Source: a virus
Strand: one strand, 5' to 3'
IMG/VR virus record: IMGVR_UViG_3300027834_000005
Location: 248,001-312,000 of that record
Length of the DNA stretch: 64,000 nt
Both the position numbers and the translations under genes were made by a program. The notes under the pieces are model-generated. The model did no database searches, had not been told where the DNA came from, and saw nothing but the letters and a program-made list of their open reading frames with translations. This document shows, one piece after another, positions 57,310 to 64,000 of this stretch (the stretch's first letter is position 1; each line of letters starts with the position of its first letter).

Positions 57310-58242
57310 ATGCAAATGGGTAACTATTCGTGGTGGGCCGAAAACAATGGCGGTCAGTATGGAAGTAAAAATAAAACTAGAGCTGAATTGATACGTGACT
57401 TGGCGCAAAGAACAAAGCAAAAAGAACGTATCAATATAGTAGAGGCTGCCATCAAAAAAGGCACGTTATTTGACGTGTGTAATGTGGACTCTATGAATGA
57501 CCAAGACCTTATTGGTCTTATTGATGCCGGTATCATAGATTACACTGTTCTGTCTAACCGTAAAGGTTACATGTCTAGGCATGTAAGGATAGGCCTGTTT
57601 GCAGCTAAGCCAAATAACGAAACATATAAGTTGATATCAGATCGTATTCCTAGTAAGGATGAATATGGTGTCCTTGTTAGAGGGAAAGCTGGATTCAAAC
57701 TTAAGAAGTATGGACTTTCAGACACTCTTAAGCTTCATTGTTATGATTGGGGCGAATATGTGTCTAAAGGTAGAAAATCTACTGATGAAAGACTCGCTGA
57801 GTTTAAATCTGTATTCCATACCTTTAGGAATAAGTCAGATGTTAGGGCTATGTTATTCAATACGCCTTTATTAATGTCTGTCCTTGATACGTCTGACTAC
57901 CAACGTAGTCCTTTAACTGCCAAGGAGCTATGCTCGTTCATTAACCGTGACTTGAAACGTGCAGATAGAAAAGATGTGATAACTCGTGATCTTTATGAAT
58001 GGTTAGAGCAAGAGATATTCATGGAAACGTTGAGTGGGAAGTCTAAAGTGTCTAAGCCTATGCAGAAGAATCTCGATGAGCTTCTAGAAATATTGGAAGA
58101 GAAGGAAGATCCTAACTACGGTATGGAATCTGAAGGTGAATCCGCAGTGATTGAATATCAAGATCATGATAGTGATGATATTGATGCGATGGTTGAAATA
58201 TTAGCTGCTCACCACGAAGATAAAGGCTACGTGAAAAAATAA
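57310..58242 (+). CDS. Hypothetical protein
   Basis: A 310-aa helical protein. I chose ATG 57310 (MQMGNYSWWAENNGG) because CGGAA lies five bases upstream and it follows the previous stop by 19 bases; in-frame ATGs at 57250-57271 overlap the previous gene without a ribosome site. The C-terminus is Asp/Glu-rich. Family not recognised. Confidence 0.6.
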   Translation: MQMGNYSWWAENNGGQYGSKNKTRAELIRDLAQRTKQKERINIVEAAIKKGTLFDVCNVDSMNDQDLIGLIDAGIIDYTVLSNRKGYMSRHVRIGLFAAKPNNETYKLISDRIPSKDEYGVLVRGKAGFKLKKYGLSDTLKLHCYDWGEYVSKGRKSTDERLAEFKSVFHTFRNKSDVRAMLFNTPLLMSVLDTSDYQRSPLTAKELCSFINRDLKRADRKDVITRDLYEWLEQEIFMETLSGKSKVSKPMQKNLDELLEILEEKEDPNYGMESEGESAVIEYQDHDSDDIDAMVEILAAHHEDKGYVKK

Positions 58243-58244
58243 TA

Positions 58245-58273
58245 TTGACCGTGAATGTAATTGTTGGTATTAT
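58245..58273 (+). promoter_or_regulatory. Sigma70-type promoter
   Basis: TTGACC, 17-bp spacer, TATTAT; GTGGAG follows before the ATG at 58297. Confidence 0.65.
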
Positions 58274-58296
58274 TTAAAAAAGTGGAGAATGATGTT

Positions 58297-58632
58297 ATGG
58301 CTAAGAAGAAAAAATTAATGATGGATCAGTACATATCAGGCAAAGACTATCGTATGTTCATAGTTAAGTGTGATGATATTGCTGAAGTAAAGAAAGTTGT
58401 GCGTTGGTCTCGTAAGGGTTGCATAGGAACATTCTGTACATCTCAAATTCTTTCTGAAAAACAGACATTTCACTCTCGTATGAGCGGAGCTAAATCTGAA
58501 TTTTATGCATATGTTGGTTTTACCAATGACGATGATTCTATGGCAATGCAGCTATCTTTTGATATGGCCAAAGAAGTTCCTATGTGGCCATCCACCACAC
58601 GATTTAGTGTGTATGTGATGTCAGATGATTGA
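58297..58632 (+). CDS. Hypothetical protein
   Basis: A 111-aa protein starting MAKKKKLMMDQYISGKDY. C-terminal half resembles a small mixed alpha/beta fold. Overlaps the next gene by 8 bp. Unknown. Confidence 0.6.
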   Translation: MAKKKKLMMDQYISGKDYRMFIVKCDDIAEVKKVVRWSRKGCIGTFCTSQILSEKQTFHSRMSGAKSEFYAYVGFTNDDDSMAMQLSFDMAKEVPMWPSTTRFSVYVMSDD

Positions 58633-58942
58633 TCAACCTTACTCTGAATTAGAATGGCCATTATGCGGTAAAAAAATCGACATAGGTGGTCCAGACGGTA
58701 ACGTTTTCTTCCTTATAGGTAAGGTGTCTGGCGCTATACGAAGTGTTTACGGTAATGATGATGCCGAAGCTTACTCTGAAGGTGCTCACGGTAGAACTTT
58801 CAAGGCTATGGGATTTACCGATTGGACTTATGAAGACGTTCTCAAGTATACCATAGACTCCACTGGTATCGAACTCACCGCTGATAGAGATATTGGCATT
58901 AATGAAATACTATATACCATTACTAGGAATGATTACCTATGA
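58625..58942 (+). CDS. Hypothetical protein
   Basis: A 105-aa protein (ELEWPLCGKKIDIGGPDGNV). Glycine-rich start followed by alpha/beta segments. Overlaps neighbours by 8 and 4 bp. No family recognised. Confidence 0.6.
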   Translation: MIDQPYSELEWPLCGKKIDIGGPDGNVFFLIGKVSGAIRSVYGNDDAEAYSEGAHGRTFKAMGFTDWTYEDVLKYTIDSTGIELTADRDIGINEILYTITRNDYL

Positions 58943-59271
58943 ATACTGACGAACCTTATAGCCTTAGTGTCCAAAAGCGTCGTGTATTCGGCGTAACTAT
59001 GAAACTGAACCTGTATATGTTGGTTCAGGGTCTTTTGGGTCTTATATCATTCACGATGTTCAAGCGTTGTTTGACGACTGGTCCTTCTCAGGAACTAGCA
59101 AGAGAACGTGCTATTCTCAGAACTATGAATATTGATGATAAAGATAAATCTGAAGAGTCACGTCAACGTGCACGTGTGCTAAAAATGGATGATGAAGAGA
59201 AGAGTGATGAATTCCTTCGTATGATGTACGGTGACGACTACGAAAAGATTCTGGAGACACAGGAGGGGTAG
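58939..59271 (+). CDS. Single-pass membrane protein
   Basis: A 110-aa protein with one hydrophobic segment (LNLYMLVQGLLGLISFTMF, ~23-41) and a long charged C-terminal tail (Lys/Asp/Glu/Arg repeats). It ends on an AGGAGG region that serves the next small gene. Unknown. Confidence 0.6.
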   Translation: MNTDEPYSLSVQKRRVFGVTMKLNLYMLVQGLLGLISFTMFKRCLTTGPSQELARERAILRTMNIDDKDKSEESRQRARVLKMDDEEKSDEFLRMMYGDDYEKILETQEG

Positions 59272-59272
59272 T

Positions 59273-59410
59273 GTGATCATAACTTTCATAAATATAGTAA
59301 TAAGCGCAGAGAAGTCTGTGAAACGTGAGAATTTGCTAAGATGGGCGGCTATTGATATGTCTCTCATCTGCATTGCTATGGGAGCATTCATGTTATTGAC
59401 TTATACATAA
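59273..59410 (+). CDS. Small membrane protein (45 aa)
   Basis: Starts at GTG after AGGAGGGG. Basic middle (KSVKRENLLRW) and a C-terminal hydrophobic helix (AAIDMSLICIAMGAFMLLTY). Located between other small membrane and charged proteins. Function unknown. Confidence 0.6.
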   Translation: MIITFINIVISAEKSVKRENLLRWAAIDMSLICIAMGAFMLLTYT

Positions 59411-59420
59411 GGAAATGTAT

Positions 59421-59729
59421 ATGTATGATCTAATAGATCCTAAAGATTTAAGTGATGAGGAACTCATGGCGAAGTTACTGAAGAGTAACCAGATGCTAAT
59501 GAATTACCGAGGCACGCAATTCCAAGGAATGGTGGATAGTCTTGAATCATTGATTGGCGTACTAGGCGAAGAAGCTGAATATCGTCAACAAATGAAACAA
59601 GAAGAAGCCAATAAAGAACGCGAAAAGCAGAGTGCTGGTCGCTATGGCAGAAAGAAAAAATCCAAGAAGAAAAAACCAAATCCCAACGTTGTGGCTACTC
59701 TTGGTCATATCAAAGGCGTTGATGATTGA
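59421..59729 (+). CDS. Hypothetical Lys-rich protein
   Basis: A 102-aa protein. ATG 59421 is preferred to 59415 because AAGGA is seven bases upstream. A helical coiled-coil N-terminal region is followed by a very basic tail (RYGRKKKSKKKKPNPN). May bind nucleic acid. Unknown family. Confidence 0.6.
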   Translation: MYDLIDPKDLSDEELMAKLLKSNQMLMNYRGTQFQGMVDSLESLIGVLGEEAEYRQQMKQEEANKEREKQSAGRYGRKKKSKKKKPNPNVVATLGHIKGVDD

Positions 59730-59736
59730 GGAATCT

Positions 59737-60468
59737 ATGATAGACGAAAATATTCACGTGTATAACACGATTGAACACAATTTCAGCGGCATCAGGTCGT
59801 TCGACAGACACATGTACCCAGTTAATTGGGAACTAGTCATAAAACTCGCCGGTAAGGCACAAGAAGGCATCTCCGAAGAAGACAAAGAAGCCCAAATGAG
59901 GGATATAACAGTATCCTATCAACGCGTAAAGTGGTGGTTGCAAAACTTCATGATGGATATCTTTGCATGTGGATCTACAGACGTACCTACACTCGAAGCA
60001 TTTTTTACTGGTGACTTCGACAATGTATTTGTGTCTACTCCCCAAGAACCAACTGACAGCATACTTAGTGAAGCCTTATTCAAGAAAGTATCGGTATTGT
60101 CTGGTGATAACATAGAGGTGCTTCAAGTATCCCTTAAATCAACAGATTTTGAATCTACCTTTTACTTCAGTGATAAAGCTGGCTATCAGATTAACATGGA
60201 CAATAGCGTGTTTGAAGGTAAGTCTCTATATACAGAGCCTTGGTGGGCAAGATATGACTGTGATACGTGGGAACCAATGCACGTAGAAGGTATGTCTAAT
60301 GATGACTTGCTTGAGAGCTTAGAGACTGCTTCGGATCTAAACCAAATCACCAAATTAATCCATGACACTACCTACGGTGCTGCCGAGGAAGGTGAGATAG
60401 AGGTCCCTGACAAACTAACATCTACTATTGCTATGGCGGACTTGAAATGGAAACCAACGAAAACTTAG
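59737..60468 (+). CDS. Hypothetical protein
   Basis: A 243-aa acidic protein, start at 59737 with GAGGAA upstream. Segments VSYQRVKWWLQNFMMD, VLQVSLKSTDFESTFYF and WWARYDCDTW. No recognised motif. Overlaps the DnaE-like gene by 22 bp. Confidence 0.6.
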   Translation: MIDENIHVYNTIEHNFSGIRSFDRHMYPVNWELVIKLAGKAQEGISEEDKEAQMRDITVSYQRVKWWLQNFMMDIFACGSTDVPTLEAFFTGDFDNVFVSTPQEPTDSILSEALFKKVSVLSGDNIEVLQVSLKSTDFESTFYFSDKAGYQINMDNSVFEGKSLYTEPWWARYDCDTWEPMHVEGMSNDDLLESLETASDLNQITKLIHDTTYGAAEEGEIEVPDKLTSTIAMADLKWKPTKT

Positions 60469-60974
60469 ATGAATATGGAAGGTACTTACTGAGTAGTAAC
60501 GACGCGGTTGAGTTGATGCTACACGGTAAAGATGTTTCAGGTTGTTTTTTCCTTGACGAACAGGACGTATTAATGTATAATACGAACTGTAGTCAGGTTT
60601 TAGGTGAAACTGGACTTAATATCTACGAGAAGAATGAAACATCCTTTGAGGACTTTCATGCTGAGCAAGTCAATAAGTGGAATATCCCTTGGGAGTACCA
60701 AATACTTGATATCAAACATCATATAATGAATTTATGTGATGGTCAAGAAGAAATTGACAGAGTTACTCATGAGATGGAGCTATTTGAGAAATTTAATTTA
60801 CTTAATATGCTTAGGTTCATGAAATACTTCGTAGATACCATGAGAAAAGAAAGAACAGTGTGGGGCGTCGGACGTGGCTCTAGTGTATCCGTTTATACTT
60901 TGTATTTAATGGGCGTGCATAGGGTTGACAGTATCAAGTACAACTTAGACTGTAAAGAATTTTTTAAGGAATAG
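60447..60974 (+). CDS. DnaE-like (DNA polymerase III alpha) N-terminal palm fragment
   Basis: A 175-aa protein whose C-terminal part RTVWGVGRGSSVSVYTLYLMGVHRVDSIKYNLDCKEFFKE matches the DnaE palm start (GRGS ... DPL-x-Y-x-L-x-x-E-F). In DnaE this precedes the catalytic PDxDxD motif, which is absent because the protein stops. The 22359 gene carries the next conserved DnaE region. The catalytic aspartates are not encoded in either piece, so it is unlikely to be a polymerase by itself. Confidence 0.65.
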   Translation: METNENLDEYGRYLLSSNDAVELMLHGKDVSGCFFLDEQDVLMYNTNCSQVLGETGLNIYEKNETSFEDFHAEQVNKWNIPWEYQILDIKHHIMNLCDGQEEIDRVTHEMELFEKFNLLNMLRFMKYFVDTMRKERTVWGVGRGSSVSVYTLYLMGVHRVDSIKYNLDCKEFFKE

Positions 60975-61000
60975 CAACACACTAAAACAAAGGAGTTTTT

Positions 61001-61393
61001 ATGAGCAACATAAGAAAAACGGCCAACGGAAGGCCTATTGATATGGAAGCGTTAGCAGCCAAACACAAAGATAAAGTAGCTTTGGGTAATATGGGTGTTA
61101 ATGCCGGTGGTGATAAACTTGGTAAGGGCGGTGAAGTTGTTAAGACTTCCAGTGAACGCGTCAAAGATTACTACACTTCAAACCCTAATACCACAAGAAA
61201 AACAGTGAGTGTTAAAGGTACTGATGAAGTAGACGTAAATCTTGAAGAAGATGCTAAAACAACCGTGAAAGCCAAGGCTAAGAAGAATGAGAAGAAGTCC
61301 AACCAAGGGAAAAAAGCGGTTATCGAGAAGGAACTGCCAGATGGCTCGATTGAAGTCCTCGACCCAGAAAACGACGAAGGGAACGACCTCTAG
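61001..61393 (+). CDS. Conserved hypothetical basic protein
   Basis: A 130-aa protein. RKTANGRPIDMEALAAKHKDK and ALGNMGVNAGGDKLGKGGEVVK form a pattern I recall from a conserved hypothetical in T4-like cyanophages. The C-terminal half is Lys/Glu-rich. AAAGGAG precedes the ATG. Function unknown. Confidence 0.7.
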   Translation: MSNIRKTANGRPIDMEALAAKHKDKVALGNMGVNAGGDKLGKGGEVVKTSSERVKDYYTSNPNTTRKTVSVKGTDEVDVNLEEDAKTTVKAKAKKNEKKSNQGKKAVIEKELPDGSIEVLDPENDEGNDL

Positions 61394-61434
61394 TACAGAG
61401 GTTGACCCAACACACATACAGAGCGTAGACAAAG

Positions 61435-61728
61435 ATGAGTAGTAAAAGACCCCTATACGATAAGATTCTAGTAAAAGCAGAAGCGACACTTGAAAAAACG
61501 TCTGCTGGTATCTTTTTGCCTAAGAATAATGAAAAATCTAAACTCGGCGAAGTCGTTCAAGTAGGCGCAGGAATCAAATTGAAAGATGGTGGTATTAAAC
61601 CCCTAACTGTTCAAATAGGTGACACTGTGATGTTTGAAAAAGACGCTGGGTATCTAATGAACGTTGATGGTGAGAAGCTTCTCTTGATGAAAGAAGAAGA
61701 AGTTCAATGCATCATCGATAAAGAATAG
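61435..61728 (+). CDS. groES: Co-chaperonin GroES
   Basis: A 97-aa GroES, the same size as bacterial GroES. RPLYDKILVKAEATLEKTSAGIFLP (the mobile loop follows), KLGEVVQVGAGIKLKDG, TVQIGDTVMFEKDAG and LLLMKEEEVQCIID cover the whole fold. T4 uses the unrelated-looking gp31 for this job. It probably partners host GroEL to fold phage capsid proteins. Confidence 0.93.
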   Translation: MSSKRPLYDKILVKAEATLEKTSAGIFLPKNNEKSKLGEVVQVGAGIKLKDGGIKPLTVQIGDTVMFEKDAGYLMNVDGEKLLLMKEEEVQCIIDKE

Positions 61729-61730
61729 TC

Positions 61731-62000
61731 ATGAGTGACGATAAAGAAATGGTAACTCGAAGCACGTGGGACGAGTTTAGAAATTCTAAAATGCTATGGT
61801 TCGCCAATAGACTTCTACATGTCTTTGGTTGGGCTATAGTTGTCGATGTTGATGCAGATGGTGCCGTAACAGGTGCCTACCCAGCAAGAGTTAGATTCCG
61901 TGGGTTTGGCAATGAGTCTGAAGAGAAAGGTTTCATTGGTATAACTGAATACATGGTAGAAAATGCCGAACAATTATTACAAGAGGCCAAGGATGAGTGA
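61731..62000 (+). CDS. Conserved phage hypothetical protein
   Basis: An 89-aa protein. STWDEFRNSKMLWFANRLLHVFGWAIVVDVD and YPARVRFRGFGNESEEKGF are a pattern I recall from several phage genomes, function unknown. Between two GroES-like genes; overlaps the second by 8 bp. Confidence 0.7.
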   Translation: MSDDKEMVTRSTWDEFRNSKMLWFANRLLHVFGWAIVVDVDADGAVTGAYPARVRFRGFGNESEEKGFIGITEYMVENAEQLLQEAKDE

Positions 62001-62343
62001 ATTTAAGCCATTAGGCTCTACTGTCCTAGTAGAATCTATGAAGAGCGGAGAAAGGAAAGTTGGTAGAATTATAATTGCCAACGACGACGGTAAAGAACAC
62101 GGTGTTAGACCAAGATGGGCCAAAGTGAAATATATTGGTCCAGAAGTCGAGTTGCTTAAAGAAGGCGATTGGGTTTTGGTAGATCACGGTAGATGGACAA
62201 GGGAGATCAAAGCCAGAGGTTTAGAAGGCGATGAACTTAGAGCGATTGAGTACCCAGAGAGTGTGCTATTGGTGAGTGAAGATGAGCCAGAAGACGACAT
62301 GGTTATGAATTCGACTGAACACGGAAAATTACGTAGGTTTTAA
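61993..62343 (+). CDS. Second GroES-like (cpn10-fold) protein
   Basis: A 116-aa protein. FKPLGSTVLVESMKSGERKVGRIIIAN and PRWAKVKYIGPEVELLKEGDWVLVDH resemble the cpn10 beta-barrel with a mobile loop; ESVLLVSEDEPEDD parallels the C-terminal strand. Less conserved than the 61435 GroES. May be a specialised co-chaperonin (gp31-like role) or a diverged paralogue. Confidence 0.6.
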   Translation: MSEFKPLGSTVLVESMKSGERKVGRIIIANDDGKEHGVRPRWAKVKYIGPEVELLKEGDWVLVDHGRWTREIKARGLEGDELRAIEYPESVLLVSEDEPEDDMVMNSTEHGKLRRF

Positions 62344-62345
62344 AA

Positions 62346-63275
62346 GTGAAAGAAATTTGGAGCGAACATTACAGACCAGATGACATAGAAGGTTATGTCT
62401 TCAAGGATGAAGGTCTCAAGCTTAGAGTCAAACAATGGATTGAAGACGGTGTTCTTCCTCACGTAACGTTTTGTGGACCGGCAGGGACAGGGAAAACTAC
62501 TTTAGCTTTCCTTATCCTTAAAGAGTTAGAAGTTGACGAGTGTGATATTTTATATATCAATGCGTCGATTGATAATGGTGTCGATCACATCAGGAATCAA
62601 GTTGTTGGGTTTGCTGAAACTATGCCTTTTGGTGATTATAAGTATGTGCTTCTAGACGAAGCAGACTATGTGACCCATAATGGCCAAGCAGCACTTCGTG
62701 GGGTCATGCAAGACTTCGCGGATACAACTAGGTTCATATTAACGTGTAACTTCGTAGGGAAGCTTATGGAGCCGATTGTGAGTAGGTGCCCACCTATCAC
62801 TATTGATGCGCTAGATGTCACTGAGTTTACAGCCAGAGCTGCTTCTGTACTTTTGACGGAAGGTATACATTTTGGTGAAGAAGACTTAGAAAACCTGAAC
62901 GAATACGTTAAGCACACATACCCCGATTTACGTAAATGCATTAATAAGTTGCAATTAAGTTGTGTTGGTGGTAAAATACTGCCATTCTCGGACGATGAGA
63001 GCGGAAGTGAGAAAGAAATTTTCTTAGAAATGATATCTTTGTTCAAGAAAGGCCAAATCAGTGATGCTAGAACATTAGTATGCAAAGGCATAAGCCCAGA
63101 CCAGTACGTAAGTGCATATAGGTTCTTATATGAGAACGTGTCCATGATTGCGAGAGATGTTACGCATGAATGTGAATGTTTATATGCAATCAAAGAAGGC
63201 TTAGTTGACCACGCAGGTTCTGGTGATCCAGAAATATGTTTGAGTGGTACAATAGCGAAACTGTTTATATTATAG
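62346..63275 (+). CDS. 44: Sliding-clamp loader large subunit (T4 gp44-like)
   Basis: A 309-aa RFC-type AAA+ ATPase. FCGPAGTGKTTLAFLIL (Walker A), YVLLDEADYVT (Walker B), QAALRGVMQDFADTTRFILTCN and EPIVSRCPPI (arginine-finger SRC) are diagnostic. Loads gp45 clamp with gp62. Begins with GTG two bases after the second GroES-like gene. T4 gp44 is 319 aa. Confidence 0.95.
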   Translation: MKEIWSEHYRPDDIEGYVFKDEGLKLRVKQWIEDGVLPHVTFCGPAGTGKTTLAFLILKELEVDECDILYINASIDNGVDHIRNQVVGFAETMPFGDYKYVLLDEADYVTHNGQAALRGVMQDFADTTRFILTCNFVGKLMEPIVSRCPPITIDALDVTEFTARAASVLLTEGIHFGEEDLENLNEYVKHTYPDLRKCINKLQLSCVGGKILPFSDDESGSEKEIFLEMISLFKKGQISDARTLVCKGISPDQYVSAYRFLYENVSMIARDVTHECECLYAIKEGLVDHAGSGDPEICLSGTIAKLFIL

Positions 63276-63283
63276 AGGAATTT

Positions 63284-63490
63284 ATGAAAGATAAAAATGG
63301 ATATAAAGAATTATACGACGATACCGTGGCATGTAGTAAGACTGCATGTCGTTTAACGGGCCTAACCATTCTTGGTTCTTGCTTGTTAGCGTCAGCGATA
63401 CCATTAGCGTATTTATCAGCGTGTGAAGATAGCGTGAATATGATGATGGGTAAATTCAACCGAGGTACTGATGATGAATCAGCCTCCTGA
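63284..63490 (+). CDS. Small membrane protein
   Basis: A 68-aa protein, start at 63284 with GAGGAA; one hydrophobic segment (LTGLTILGSCLLASAIPLAYL). Two Cys before the segment and one after it. Overlaps the next gene by 17 bp. Unknown. Confidence 0.6.
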   Translation: MKDKNGYKELYDDTVACSKTACRLTGLTILGSCLLASAIPLAYLSACEDSVNMMMGKFNRGTDDESAS

Positions 63491-64000
63491 AAGTAAGATA
63501 ATCCTAACTGACGTTGATCATTGTCTAACCTCATGGATACATTCATTTCATGGCTACATGGATGAACTTGGACATGCTAGAGTCGATGATCACCACCAAC
63601 ACTTTTTTGTGAATGATAAGTATAACATCGACTTCGATCACGCAGAAGAGTTAGTTGCGGAATTTAACCTTACGGACAGTATCAAGACATTATCCCCTTT
63701 TAAGGACTCTCAGGAGTACGTGGGGCGCTTGAAGGACGAAGGCTTTGAGTTTCATGCGGTTACAAGCATAGGCACTCATAAGACCACTGTGGCTAATAGA
63801 ATCCACAACCTTGAGATGTTATTTGGCGAAGATACTTTCTCTTCGGTTAATTGCATACCAGTGTTTGGCGATAAGAGTCAAATATTGAAGCGTTGGAAAG
63901 ATGAAAAGTATATGTGGATTGAAGATTGTCCTAAGAATGCTGAAGTCGGACTGAATTTGGGATTATTCCCTATCTTGATAATGCATCCTGAAAATGCTCA
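63474..64000 (+). CDS. HAD-type phosphatase domain protein, 3' partial
   Basis: Open frame from 63474 to the window end (175 codons). LTDVDHCLTSW carries the D-x-D nucleophile motif of HAD/5'(3')-nucleotidase-type enzymes; a later KTLSPFKDSQEYVGRLKDEG and MWIEDCPKNAEVG supply the Thr/Lys/Asp motifs. Start is ATG 63474 or 63471. It may be a nucleotidase linked to nucleotide metabolism. Cut off by the window. Confidence 0.65.
   Translation, partial: MNQPPESKIILTDVDHCLTSWIHSFHGYMDELGHARVDDHHQHFFVNDKYNIDFDHAEELVAEFNLTDSIKTLSPFKDSQEYVGRLKDEGFEFHAVTSIGTHKTTVANRIHNLEMLFGEDTFSSVNCIPVFGDKSQILKRWKDEKYMWIEDCPKNAEVGLNLGLFPILIMHPENA

Noticed and set aside
62666-63193. 175-codon minus-strand open frame
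   Set aside because: Antisense to gp44, with no independent signals.
1-64000. tRNA genes, CRISPR arrays, IS elements and integrase
   Set aside because: No cloverleaf-like segment in the intergenic gaps, no spaced direct repeats and no transposase or integrase motifs were seen by eye; a tRNA scan would be decisive.

Overview
The window is a contiguous piece of a large lytic T4-like myovirus genome (contractile tail; A+T-rich; genes tightly packed, mostly on the + strand, with many 1-20 bp overlaps). The T4 core families are recognisable: sheath gp18, tube gp19, head-completion gp4, terminase gp16/gp17, gp32, UvsX/UvsY/UvsW, primase gp61, helicase gp41, clamp loader gp44, NrdA/NrdB, thymidylate synthase and DHFR. 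Gene content and order resemble marine or freshwater T4-like phages more than T4 itself. The host cannot be named. TTG-N17-TATAAT promoters and Shine-Dalgarno sites suggest a proteobacterium-type host. No tRNA, CRISPR array, IS element or integrase was seen.

Layout. 1-12.3 kb: end of a dNMP kinase, sheath, an accessory island with a rhomboid protease, tube, tail and head proteins, small terminase and putative internal head proteins. 12.3-16 kb: a minus-strand GIY-YIG gene, large terminase and a large virion-type protein. 16-22.9 kb: the gp32-uvsX-uvsY-uvsW recombination block, ending in a DnaE-like fragment. 22.9-25.1 kb: minus-strand late genes around a structural gene. 25.1-28 kb: primase and helicase. 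28-36.6 kb: late-type internal and structural proteins interrupted by an HNH endonuclease and a PD-(D/E)XK nuclease. 36.6-39.4 kb: ribonucleotide reductase. 39.4-43.6 kb: PAAR tip, a phosphatase, a SleB-type lysin and thymidylate synthase. 44-64 kb: a host-takeover region of small, mostly unknown genes with many sigma70-like promoters. It holds ClpX, ribosomal protein bS21, ClpS, DHFR, a second phosphatase, a LemA/TPM pair, a dead DEDD exonuclease, ClpP, MazG, a second DnaE-like fragment, two GroES-like proteins and gp44.

How the genes work together. Two promoter classes explain most of the expression. Host-type TTGNNN-N17-TATAAT promoters precede metabolic, replication and takeover genes. 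A T4-late-like box, GATAAATA (sometimes CATAAATA), precedes structural and packaging genes on both strands. NrdAB, ThyA, DHFR, MazG and dNMP kinase supply nucleotides. gp32, UvsXYW, gp61, gp41 and gp44 replicate and recombine DNA.

Three features stand out. (1) The phage carries ClpX, ClpP and the N-degron adaptor ClpS, plus bS21, GroES and a rhomboid protease, a kit for controlling host and phage protein quality. (2) About ten late proteins begin with a short leader resembling the T4 capsid-targeting sequence (M-K/R-x-x-E/Q-hydrophobic-x-E), suggesting a large set of packaged internal proteins, including a ParB-like and a zinc-finger protein. (3) Several genes start exactly where their promoter should start transcription, suggesting leaderless mRNAs in a phage that also encodes bS21.
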